Shown here: one piece after another, positions 16,192 through 23,728 of the stretch
How the letters are laid out: every line of letters starts with the position of its first letter
Numbering within the stretch: the stretch's first letter is position 1
Position numbers and translations under genes: made by a program
The notes under the pieces: generated by a model
What the model saw: only the letters and a program-made list of their open reading frames with translations
What the model was told of the DNA's origin: nothing
Database searches by the model: none
From: an uncultured Nitrospirales bacterium
GTDB lineage: Bacteria; Nitrospirota; Nitrospiria; Nitrospirales; UBA8639
DNA length: 64,000 bases
Direction: 5' to 3'
Assembly: GCA_958295805.1 (NCBI GenBank)
Contig: OY282373.1
Span: 1,025,001 to 1,089,000 of the forward strand

Positions 16192-17028
16192 ATGGGACGG
16201 AAGACACTTATCAACGTCACGCTGGGAACCATCCTGATGACGGCGGGATTCGGTGCCGCCTGGGCTGTGGCGAGCGATCCGCCTCCTGACGGTGAAACCA
16301 GCAGTGTGGCCGTTCGGTTGTATCTGACCGAGGGATCACTTCCCACGGATGATCTGAATGCCGCGGCGTGGAACTCGATTCAGCCTTCGGAGTTCAAGTT
16401 GGCACCTCAGGTCCATTGGCCTGACCGGATTCAAGAGGTTACGGTGAAATCCGTCAAGGTGCGCGGGATGCACAACGGACGAGACCTCGCCGTCATGCTG
16501 GAATACGACGACCCGTCGGAAGACGTTGCTGATGCCGCTGCTCTGGAATTTATGGTTGGAGACCAAAAAGCCCACTTCGCTCATGGTCAGGGAATGCTGC
16601 AAGTTGAAGGCGGGCCGGTCAACATCTGGTACTGGAAAAAAGAAAACGGCAAGGCCACGGACATGAGTGCCAAAGGATTCAAAACCCTTCGGGCACAAGA
16701 ACGGCAGGATGTCTCGGCAACCGGAGCTTGGCAGGACGGAACGTGGCGGGTCGTCTTTTCTCGACCACTCCAAACCGGTGATGAAGCAGACGTGCAAATC
16801 ACGCCCGGTGAATGGAGAAACGTGGCGTTTGCCTTTTGGGACGGTCAACTCGTTGACGGCGTAGAAAAGGAAAAAGGTTCACAGAAAGCCGTGTCGTCCT
16901 GGTGGTACATCCGGGCTGAGCCTCAGCCGGACAACTCCATTTATGGATACGTCGTCTTAGGCATTGCGATTGCTGCCGGCTTTGAATTTTTCCTGGTGCG
17001 AAAAATCCGAAAAGGTAACCAAGCATGA
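16192..17028 (+). CDS. Haem-b-binding gamma-subunit-like protein (NxrC/EbdC family) with C-terminal anchor
   Basis: 278 residues. A signal peptide (about 1-22) is followed by a beta-rich domain matching the ethylbenzene dehydrogenase gamma-type haem-b domain. Features are VAVRLYLTEG near the start, a central LAVMLEYDDPSED, VNIWYWKK, and a late TWRVVFSRPL and EWRNVAFAFWDG. A single C-terminal membrane helix (about 252-270) ends in a basic tail. The family normally passes electrons out of periplasmic molybdoenzymes such as nitrite oxidoreductase; here it is linked to bc/bd genes instead. ATG 16192 is better spaced from GGAG (7 bp) than ATG 16186. Its stop overlaps a possible ATG of the next gene (ATGA). 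Confidence 0.78.
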   Translation: MGRKTLINVTLGTILMTAGFGAAWAVASDPPPDGETSSVAVRLYLTEGSLPTDDLNAAAWNSIQPSEFKLAPQVHWPDRIQEVTVKSVKVRGMHNGRDLAVMLEYDDPSEDVADAAALEFMVGDQKAHFAHGQGMLQVEGGPVNIWYWKKENGKATDMSAKGFKTLRAQERQDVSATGAWQDGTWRVVFSRPLQTGDEADVQITPGEWRNVAFAFWDGQLVDGVEKEKGSQKAVSSWWYIRAEPQPDNSIYGYVVLGIAIAAGFEFFLVRKIRKGNQA

Positions 17029-17042
17029 AGGGGGAGCCATAC

Positions 17043-18110
17043 ATGCCGCGGGGACTGGTCATGGTCGCAATGGTGGGGATCGTCACGTTGGCGGTGACGA
17101 GCGGATGCGCCCTGTTTGAAGACGAAAAAACTGCCAAGGGCCGAAAACTCTATCGTCATTACTGCATGCATTGTCACGGTGAAACAGGACAACAGGCAGA
17201 AGGCTTTAATTGGGAGCGCATGCCGGACCCTCGTCCTCGTGATCTCTCGGAAACCGCGGCCATGTCCACCTTTTCCGATGAGGAAATTTTCAACACGATT
17301 TCTCGGGACATGAGAGACACCGCCTTGCAGGAAGTGCTGGATGATGAAAATTACTTTGCCGTGTCCACGATGCCGACCTTCAAATATACTCTGTCTGAGG
17401 AAGAACTCTGGGCCATCGTAAGCTACGTGCGAACGTTGCACGGGGGGGCGTTGGAGTTTGACGTTGAAGGACGAAGAGCCCAGTTGGAATCGGAGTTTCA
17501 GGCCGCGAAGGCAGAACACGACCAGGCCAGAACCGTGATGGATGAAGCCCTAGCGAAACAGGAAGCCGAAGAGTCTGCCCGGGCCGCCGCCGAAGAAGAC
17601 GCCGAAGATGACGACGATGAGGACGTGGAAGATGAAGATGAGGACATAGAAGAGGACATAGAAGAGGACGATGAGGAAGAAGAAATCCTGCTTCCCGAAG
17701 AAGAAGCCTATGAACGAGCGTCTGAAAAGTTTGAAGCCGCCCAAACGGCTTGGGAAAATTTCTCAAAGCGTCCGAAGATGTCTCAAATCCGACGCCCTGA
17801 CCTTACCGCCGGTGAAGAACGGCAAAAACTTGGAGAAGAAGGGAAACGTCTGTATTACGATACCTATGGGTGCAACGGCTGTCACAGTATCGGAGATAGC
17901 GGTGGTCTGGTCGGTCCGGCCTTGGACCGTGCGGGCTTTCGTCTCAATGACACCTGGGTCTATCGCTGGATTCGGTATCCGCAGGGTATGAAAAAGCACA
18001 CCCGGATGCCGAATTTGGGGATCAACGATCATGACGCCAGAGCTGTGGTTGCCTATCTTGATACGTTACGGGCACCCAAGCCGGATAAACCCATCCCTCC
18101 GCTGGAATAA
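17043..18110 (+). CDS. Dihaem lipoprotein cytochrome c with a long acidic linker
   Basis: 355 residues from ATG 17043, which has GGGGGAG six bases upstream; ATG 17025 overlaps the previous stop but lacks a site. A lipoprotein signal ends at Cys22 (AVTSGC). The first haem domain has CMHCH (Cys41, Cys44, His45). A helical, then extremely acidic segment (about 165-225, almost all Asp and Glu) follows, and the second haem domain has CNGCH (Cys277, Cys280, His281) with KHTRMPNLG as a likely Met ligand. The negatively charged linker is unusual and may dock a positively charged soluble cytochrome. Last gene of the respiratory block. Confidence 0.87.
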   Translation: MPRGLVMVAMVGIVTLAVTSGCALFEDEKTAKGRKLYRHYCMHCHGETGQQAEGFNWERMPDPRPRDLSETAAMSTFSDEEIFNTISRDMRDTALQEVLDDENYFAVSTMPTFKYTLSEEELWAIVSYVRTLHGGALEFDVEGRRAQLESEFQAAKAEHDQARTVMDEALAKQEAEESARAAAEEDAEDDDDEDVEDEDEDIEEDIEEDDEEEEILLPEEEAYERASEKFEAAQTAWENFSKRPKMSQIRRPDLTAGEERQKLGEEGKRLYYDTYGCNGCHSIGDSGGLVGPALDRAGFRLNDTWVYRWIRYPQGMKKHTRMPNLGINDHDARAVVAYLDTLRAPKPDKPIPPLE

Positions 18111-18174
18111 CCCCTACAGACCTCGCAAACGTCTCTTTTCCTTCCCTCTCCCCCTGACGAGACTTTTGAAAAAA

Positions 18175-18440
18175 TTGTCATTCTGAGGAGCGAAGCGACG
18201 CCTGCCCTGAGGTTCCTCTGAGCCTCGAAGTGCCTCGAAGGGAAGAATCTCCAGTGTCGGTCTGTCCCACGACGGAGCCCTGAGATTCTTCGCTTCGCTC
18301 AGAATGACAATTCTTTGCTCAGGATGACAGTTCTTTGCTTAGGCTGACATGTTGCAAAGATATCCTCTGAGAAAGAGGGGCAAGCCCTTTTATCCTTCCC
18401 CCTTGAGGGAGAGGGTAGGGGGCAAAGGTCTCTAGCAAGC
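18175..18440 (+). repeat. Intergenic repeats between the respiratory block and ubiA
   Basis: An imperfect inverted repeat of about 136 bp has outer arms TTGTCATTCTGAG-G-AGCGAAGCG (18175) and CGCTTCGCTCAGAATGACAA (ending 18310), and inner arms GAAGAATCT/AGATTCTTC. It is followed by two tandem 20-bp units of the type TTCTTTGCTCAGGATGACA. At about 18375-18435 lies a separate GAGGGAGAGGGTAGGGGGC-type element. The rest of this roughly 410-bp gap shows no gene. Confidence 0.7.
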
Positions 18441-18520
18441 CGGAGATAAAGAGAACAAAAAGGCGGTGCCATCACGTGGCCTTTTCGTTTTTGAAGGAAA
18501 TCAAGCGGTTGGCATCGCCG

Positions 18521-19417
18521 TCACAACGTTCCGACCCAGATCCCTGCTAGAATCACAAGGCCGACGCCGACGTGGTGTTGAAACATGGCGAAGGCCTCAG
18601 AAGGAGATACTTCCCCTCGTAATCGCCAGACTTGTTGGCTGTAAAACCCCGCGACGCCGGCGAGCCCAACGTAAAATGTCGCGTTGAGATGCTCCAGCCA
18701 CCCTGCCGTTGCGAGAAGCCCCAGCATGACCAGTTCGAAGGTTCCAACGGCAATCCACACGTGGGAACTAAAGAGCAGAGCTGATGAATGCACGCCCACC
18801 CGCCGATCATCCTCACGGTCTTGCAGCGCGTAGACGGTATCGTAGGCCAAGGCCCAGCAAATGGTACAAGCAAAGAGCAGCCACGTTGCAGGGTCGAGTT
18901 GATTCCGAACCGCGGCCCAGGCCAGCACGGTTCCCCAACCGAAAGCCAGACCGAGAAAGAATTGAGGGGCAGAAAAGAATCGTTTCGTGAACGGGTAGAC
19001 CGTGGCCAATCCTAACGCGATGGGGCTGAGAACAACGGTCAGCGGATTGAGAAAAGCCAGAAGGCCAGCGGCGACAAACAAAAATCCGACAAGAAAAAGG
19101 ACGGCGTGAACGGGACGAAGCGTGCCACGGGCCAGAGGCCGCATTTTCGTGCGGGTGACTTGGCGATCAAACGAACGATCGGCTAAATCGTTGATAATGA
19201 CGCCCACGCTGCGCATGACAAAGGAGCCCACGACAAAAATGATGAGCAACGGCACGGAAGGCCGTCCCTTGGAGGCCAGGACCAAGGCCCACAAGGATGG
19301 AAGCATGAGCAAGAGGGTCCCCGTCTGATTGGAAAGCCTGATCAGAGCAGCAAAATCGGTCAACGAGGGCGTGTTTGATGCAGGAGACGAAGGGCCGGAA
19401 GAAACGGGAGGAGACAT
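18521..19417 (-). CDS. ubiA: UbiA-type polyprenyltransferase
   Basis: About 298 residues with eight or nine membrane helices. The two Asp-rich prenyl-diphosphate/Mg motifs are present: NDLADRSFD in helix 2-3 and YALQDREDD later. The second has the form typical of 4-hydroxybenzoate polyprenyltransferase, and RPLARG follows the first motif as in UbiA. It attaches a polyprenyl chain to an aromatic acid in quinone synthesis, or acts on a related acceptor. The frame extends to a TTG at 19453; ATG 19417 is preferred but has no strong ribosome-binding site. That upstream TTGACA may be a -35 element rather than coding. Confidence 0.88.
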   Translation of the reverse strand: MSPPVSSGPSSPASNTPSLTDFAALIRLSNQTGTLLLMLPSLWALVLASKGRPSVPLLIIFVVGSFVMRSVGVIINDLADRSFDRQVTRTKMRPLARGTLRPVHAVLFLVGFLFVAAGLLAFLNPLTVVLSPIALGLATVYPFTKRFFSAPQFFLGLAFGWGTVLAWAAVRNQLDPATWLLFACTICWALAYDTVYALQDREDDRRVGVHSSALLFSSHVWIAVGTFELVMLGLLATAGWLEHLNATFYVGLAGVAGFYSQQVWRLRGEVSPSEAFAMFQHHVGVGLVILAGIWVGTL

Positions 19418-19515
19418 CCATTGACGGTAGCGCAGAATAAAAAATGCTGTCAATCATTCAACCCGTGGCACCGGATGTGGGACGGCGACATGTATCTGAA
19501 CGTGAATGCGCTCAG

Positions 19516-19544
19516 TTGACACGGCCCACCCCAAGAAATACCAT
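19516..19544 (+). promoter_or_regulatory. Sigma-70 promoter of tRNA-Thr
   Basis: Perfect TTGACA at 19516-19521, a 17-bp spacer and TACCAT at 19539-19544, placing transcription start about 40 bp before the tRNA. Confidence 0.6.
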
Positions 19545-19589
19545 GACCGTCCAGCCGGATTTCGCCGAACGTGACGTTTTCTCTTTAGA

Positions 19590-19664
<75 letters not shown>

Positions 19665-19699
19665 TTTCAACGCGGCACGGCATCTCGCTCAGCCCGACG

Positions 19700-19805
19700 C
19701 GAGATAATCGTTGTCCCCCCTGTCCCCTGTTGGCCTCCCGTCCCTCGTTGTCCCCCTGGCCCCACCCCTGTCATCCTGAGCGAAGCGAAGGCTCTGCTTT
19801 TTCAG
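19700..19805 (+). repeat. Pyrimidine-rich degenerate array plus GTCATCCTGAGCGAAGCGAAGG element
   Basis: Repeated GTCCCC/TTGTCCCC units at 19712-19770 run into CTGTCATCCTGAGCGAAGCGAAGG (19771 onward). This is the same element family as at 6057 and 18175, in the same array-then-element arrangement as 5985-6095. No gene is seen between tRNA-Thr and the dehydrogenase gene. Confidence 0.6.
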
Positions 19806-19900
19806 TGGCATGTCCACCATAACCCCAACGGTTTCTGTCCAGTATTCCCATGATGACGGCAACGTCACTGGAAGGCAGGTCATCCGTAGCCGAGTCTGCC

Positions 19901-20734
19901 TTACTGAGTCGGCGGGCGAAATCTTTTTCCGATCGTTGTGACGAGCGTTTTCCTGGGCACCCATTTCGCCAACAGGACTGCGAGTTTCCCTTGCCATCCG
20001 ACGGTAACGACCGGTTGCCTTGTCTGGAGGGCAGACAGAGAGGCTTTAACGACCTGGGTGACTGATTGGCGTCCCATCGGACTGGAGGGACGGAATTTCG
20101 CTGTTTCATGAAAATCGGTATCCGTTGAGCCCGGGCAACAGGCTTGAACGTAGACGCCGGTTGATTCAACTTCCTCCGCCAACGCTTCCGAAAATGAAAG
20201 CAGAAACGCCTTGGTTGCAGCATATTCGGCAAAATAGGGGATGGGCAACAGACCGGCGATCGAGGTCACGTTGATGATCGTCCCTGACCCCCGCTCAATC
20301 ATCCCCGGCAGAAACAACCGAATACTTTCTACGACCGTCTGAACGTGGACGTGCAGCATCTCCTGAATGCGCGGCAGTGGGTGCGACGCGAATGCTCCGT
20401 ATAACCCGAACCCCGCGTTGTTAATCAGCAGGTCCGGGGTTGGCCGATACCGGCGACTTTCGACGAATAATTGATGGGCAATATCGGGTTGAGCCAAGTC
20501 GCCGATGAACACGTGCGCGTGAACGTGATGGTTCGTCTGAAGTTCACGCGAGAGGTGCGTGAGTCGCGCTTCGTCCCGGGAAACCAGCAACAGGTCATAC
20601 CCGTGGCTCCCAAGGACCCGCGCATACTCGGCCCCAATTCCTCGGGAAGCACCGGTAATAACGGCAAAAGGATTCAGTTCCACGTCGTTCAATAGCGGGA
20701 ATCCAAGCAGGAAGACGCGGCGTCCGGAAAACAA
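19901..20734 (-). CDS. Short-chain dehydrogenase/reductase
   Basis: 277 residues if started at TTG 20734; a GTG at 20683 is an equally possible start and neither has a strong ribosome-binding site. It is a classical SDR: NAD(P)-binding TGASRGIG near the N-terminus, DLAQPD for the adenine pocket, NNAGFG, the catalytic Ser in NVTSIAG and the YAATK active-site Tyr/Lys. A C-terminal hydrophobic and basic tail may touch the membrane. The substrate cannot be predicted. It is 16 bp downstream of the secreted unknown gene on the same strand. Confidence 0.88.
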   Translation of the reverse strand: MFSGRRVFLLGFPLLNDVELNPFAVITGASRGIGAEYARVLGSHGYDLLLVSRDEARLTHLSRELQTNHHVHAHVFIGDLAQPDIAHQLFVESRRYRPTPDLLINNAGFGLYGAFASHPLPRIQEMLHVHVQTVVESIRLFLPGMIERGSGTIINVTSIAGLLPIPYFAEYAATKAFLLSFSEALAEEVESTGVYVQACCPGSTDTDFHETAKFRPSSPMGRQSVTQVVKASLSALQTRQPVVTVGWQGKLAVLLAKWVPRKTLVTTIGKRFRPPTQ

Positions 20735-20750
20735 CGCTTACGTAAGGTCG

Positions 20751-21317
20751 CTAAGAGGTAGGGGAAGCGTTCCAGAGTGCCCGCTGAACTTTGGCTTTGT
20801 CGGCATCCTGATAAATCACTCGGAGAATGAGATTGCCGAAGGGACGACGGACGACTTTCAACAAGACAACACCGTCGGCAAGACCAATAATCAGTTCTTG
20901 ACTTTTTCCTTGCTGGAACATCGCGTCTTCCTGTTCGGTCGGGGAGTGGATGACCGGGAATTGGGAGGCTAAGACGTCTATCAGTTCTAAAAACCACGTC
21001 CGCGTATAGTTCCCCATGTCAATGTCGATCAGGCTTAAGGTTCCTGGGGGCGTCTGGGATGGAGGGGTCTTCGGGTCTGGACGTTCAGGACGGTACACCA
21101 AACGGAAGTAGCGATTTTTTCCTAAAATTTCATACAGACATTCCGTTTGACTTGAACATCCGTCAAGTGCCGCCACTTCGTCCGGTTTCATGCCGAATTT
21201 CAATTTACCCACTCCGTCAATTGGTTGCGCATGGATTGGAGAGGCCAGGAGCAAACTGCCGACGATGCCGATAGCCGCAAAGGCAATCCAATTCCTTTTT
21301 CTGAACGTTCGTTTCAT
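20751..21317 (-). CDS. Secreted protein of unknown function
   Basis: 188 residues. A clear signal peptide (basic MKRTFRKRN, hydrophobic core, cleavage at IHA/QP) is followed by a domain beginning VGKLKFGMKPDEVAAL. That opening resembles small periplasmic domains in which a short motif precedes a helix. Two Cys (in DGCSSQTECLYE) may form a disulfide. No enzyme motif is seen. It lies after the cyanase gene on the same strand, but 140 bp away with a hairpin between, so co-expression is uncertain. Confidence 0.7.
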   Translation of the reverse strand: MKRTFRKRNWIAFAAIGIVGSLLLASPIHAQPIDGVGKLKFGMKPDEVAALDGCSSQTECLYEILGKNRYFRLVYRPERPDPKTPPSQTPPGTLSLIDIDMGNYTRTWFLELIDVLASQFPVIHSPTEQEDAMFQQGKSQELIIGLADGVVLLKVVRRPFGNLILRVIYQDADKAKVQRALWNASPTS

Positions 21318-21377
21318 GGGTGTTCAACTGGAAGCAAGAATCATCTGGTAAGAAACACGTGCTCCACGTTTCGGCGT

Positions 21378-21399
21378 GTTCCTCACCCCTTTGAGGAAC
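21378..21399. other. Hairpin between cyanase and the secreted gene
   Basis: GTTCCTCA-CCCCTT-TGAGGAAC is an 8-bp perfect stem with a 6-base loop. No T-run follows in either direction. It could be a weak terminator or an mRNA stabilising structure at the end of the cyn operon. Confidence 0.45.
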
Positions 21400-21461
21400 C
21401 CTACCAGAAACGGCTTCCAGTCGTCACCCTGTTTCATGAGTTTTTAATAAGTCGGAGGTCG

Positions 21462-21902
21462 CTAGAAGGTTTTATATTCGAGCCATTTGCCGTTCAGGGT
21501 GATCTTACAACGATCTTCGCCCTGACTGCCTTTGACCTTTTCCACGTCCAGCGAGAAATCAATTGCGCTCATGATGCCGTCCCCGAACATTTCATTGGCC
21601 ATCTCCCGCAACGCGTCGCCGTACACGCCGATCACCTCAAGCAGACGGTACTTAAAGGGATCGGCGGTATTCGGAAAGTCTGCCCGCACCGGGAACCGAC
21701 TCAAACCGGCGGCGGTGTCCTGATCGAGACCCAAGAGGGTGCCGACGGTCTCGGCCTCCTCAGGGGTCAATCGATGATTTCCCTGTAACGCGGCGGCCAC
21801 AAAGACAGGGCTCTTGTGTACGGCTTCGGCTACCTGAGCAATGGTCACGTTTTTTTCCAGACGTTTGGCGTTGATCGTGTTTCGAGCACACGTGGCGTCC
21901 AT
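21462..21902 (-). CDS. cynS: Cyanate hydratase (cyanase)
   Basis: 146 residues, the usual cyanase length. It has the N-terminal helical DNA-binding-like domain (KRLEKNVTIAQVAEAVHKSPVFVAAALQGN) and the C-terminal catalytic domain. That domain carries YRLLEVIGVYGDALREMANEMFGDGIMSAIDF, containing the conserved Arg, Glu and Ser of the active site, and a closing GKWLEYKTF. It converts cyanate and bicarbonate to carbamate and CO2, and the carbamate then gives ammonia. Encoded 60 bp after the ABC transporter ATPase on the same strand, so the operon imports and detoxifies or uses cyanate as nitrogen source. In nitrifying communities the ammonia released can also feed ammonia oxidisers. Confidence 0.96.
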   Translation of the reverse strand: MDATCARNTINAKRLEKNVTIAQVAEAVHKSPVFVAAALQGNHRLTPEEAETVGTLLGLDQDTAAGLSRFPVRADFPNTADPFKYRLLEVIGVYGDALREMANEMFGDGIMSAIDFSLDVEKVKGSQGEDRCKITLNGKWLEYKTF

Positions 21903-21962
21903 GATGATGGCTCCTTTCTCTTCCGCGGGTTGGTGTGATGATGCGTCGTGCTTGTTCGTCGT

Positions 21963-22817
21963 CTAGGCACTGAAGTTGATCGAGACGGGGTCGGAAGGGC
22001 TCGATTCCGTCTGATTTCCGGCTCCATGCTCGCGTTCACGCGAGGCGTGGCGCACGAGAAAATGAATGACGTGGTTTCTGATTTTGTAATACCGGTGGTC
22101 GTCGATGATCGTTTCTCGTGACCGGGGTCTGGGGATGGTCACGTCCACGATTTCGGCAATCCGGGCCGATGGGCCGTTGGTCATGAGCATGATGCGGTCC
22201 GAGAGTAAGATGGCCTCATCCACGTCGTGCGTGACCATGAAGACCGTGTTGCGGGTGGCGTTCCACATTTGCACTAATTCCTCTTGAATCACGCCACGGG
22301 TCAAGGCATCGATTTGCGCAAACGGTTCATCCAACAACAGCACCTTCGGCTCAATGGAGAACGCGCGTGCCAAGCCGACCCGCTGCTTCATGCCCCCGGA
22401 CAGCGCCGTCGGTTTTTTGGTTTCGGCTCCGGTCAGGCCGACCAACGCGATATATTTGTTGACGTGCGCGTTGATCTCTTGCGAACTCCAGGTGGGATAA
22501 GCCGAACGGACGGCCAGGGCGACGTTTTCAAACACGGTCATCCACGGCATCAAGGCGAAATTTTGAAACACCACCATCCGATCCAATCCCGGCCCCGTGA
22601 CTTCTTGCCGATTCAGAATGACGCCGCCTTCGGTCGGCGTGTCCAGTCCGGCGATGATGTTGAGCAACGTGCTTTTCCCACACCCGGAATGGCCGATCAC
22701 GGTGACGAATTCGCCTTTATCAATCTTGACCGTGACGTCTTGAAAAATGCAGACGGTGCCGTTCCCGGAATGATTCGGGAAATATTTGCTCAGATGATCG
22801 ATAGAGAGAAATGACAT
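21963..22817 (-). CDS. ABC transporter ATP-binding protein, NrtD/CynD type
   Basis: 284 residues. The Walker A motif is GHSGCGKST, followed by a Q-loop (VVFQNFALMPWM), signature LSGGMKQRVGLARA, Walker B VLLLDEPFAQID and a switch His (TVFMVTHDVDEA). This matches the NitT/TauT ATPase family for nitrate, nitrite, cyanate, bicarbonate or sulfonates. The C-terminal 35 residues are non-conserved and Ser/Pro-rich. It is separated from the permease gene by 3 bp. The adjacent cyanase makes cyanate the likeliest substrate, though nitrite or nitrate cannot be excluded. Confidence 0.92.
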   Translation of the reverse strand: MSFLSIDHLSKYFPNHSGNGTVCIFQDVTVKIDKGEFVTVIGHSGCGKSTLLNIIAGLDTPTEGGVILNRQEVTGPGLDRMVVFQNFALMPWMTVFENVALAVRSAYPTWSSQEINAHVNKYIALVGLTGAETKKPTALSGGMKQRVGLARAFSIEPKVLLLDEPFAQIDALTRGVIQEELVQMWNATRNTVFMVTHDVDEAILLSDRIMLMTNGPSARIAEIVDVTIPRPRSRETIIDDHRYYKIRNHVIHFLVRHASREREHGAGNQTESSPSDPVSINFSA

Positions 22818-22820
22818 GCG

Positions 22821-23708
22821 TTACTCGTGATACGTGACCAGACCGGCCAATTTATTAAATCCCGAGTCCAGGAGTACCCCGACGGTGCCCACCACCAGAA
22901 TGGCAAAGATCACGCCGGCAATATCAAGATTGTTCCATTCAATCCAACTCAGATAGCCCACGCCCAATTCCCCGAGCAGCATCTCCGCCGGGACCACGGC
23001 GACCAATGCGCTCCCGAACGAAATGCGGAGGCCGTTCACAATGGTCGGCGCGGCTCCGGGAAGAATCACCTTGTAGAGCCGCTTCACCCACGATAATTGA
23101 AGAATGGCGGCCACCTGCAAATATTCCCGTCGGAGAGAATTCACGCCGAAGGCCGTGGTGGCCAGGGTGGGCCAGATCGCGGCCATGAACACCACCATGA
23201 TTGCCGTCCATTTCGGATCTTTGACCGTGTACAGGAGCAAAGGCATCCAGGCTAAGGGCGAGATGGGCTTCAGAATCTGAATAAACGGGTTCAGCGCGCG
23301 AAACAACATCTGGTTCAGTCCCAATAGAATTCCCACCAGAATCGCCACTCCGGAGGCAGCCAGGAACCCGACCGAAAATCGTGAAACCGTATACCCCACC
23401 AGAAAGGCGATCCCATGATCGTTGGTCCCTTTAATCACAAAGGCTTCGGTCAATTCGATCCAGGCTTTCTCCGCCACCGTCATGGGCCCCGGGACCCCTT
23501 TCACCTTTTCTTTCTCCGGATTCCACGTGTACCCGCCGTCGTCGGTCTGTACGATATCGCCGTTGAACTCCAGGACCAGCAACTCCTCCTCCGTTTTTCC
23601 GGTGGGGTCGAACGTGGGACTGATGGTGGCGACATGCCAGACGAGCAGAAAAATCCCAAGGAAAAATATGGAAATAAAGAACGGATGTTGTGTGCGTGTG
23701 ATCTTCAT
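22821..23708 (-). CDS. ABC transporter permease, NrtB/CynB type
   Basis: 295 residues with an N-terminal helix, a periplasmic stretch and five or six further helices. The cytoplasmic EAA-like loop contacting the ATPase is visible (LRREYLQVAAILQLSWVK..LPGAAPTIVNGLR). The region between the first and second helices (about 30-85) is longer than in typical NrtB and carries a GDIVQTDDGG stretch, a feature of some nitrate/cyanate permeases. It lies 20 bp after the binding-protein gene. Confidence 0.92.
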   Translation of the reverse strand: MKITRTQHPFFISIFFLGIFLLVWHVATISPTFDPTGKTEEELLVLEFNGDIVQTDDGGYTWNPEKEKVKGVPGPMTVAEKAWIELTEAFVIKGTNDHGIAFLVGYTVSRFSVGFLAASGVAILVGILLGLNQMLFRALNPFIQILKPISPLAWMPLLLYTVKDPKWTAIMVVFMAAIWPTLATTAFGVNSLRREYLQVAAILQLSWVKRLYKVILPGAAPTIVNGLRISFGSALVAVVPAEMLLGELGVGYLSWIEWNNLDIAGVIFAILVVGTVGVLLDSGFNKLAGLVTYHE

Positions 23709-23728
23709 CCTCGTGCGTTCCGTCCAGG

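Noticed and set aside
18175-18310. Insertion sequence or MITE with a transposase
   Set aside because: It has inverted repeats but no coding capacity and no visible target-site duplication; recorded only as a dispersed repeat.
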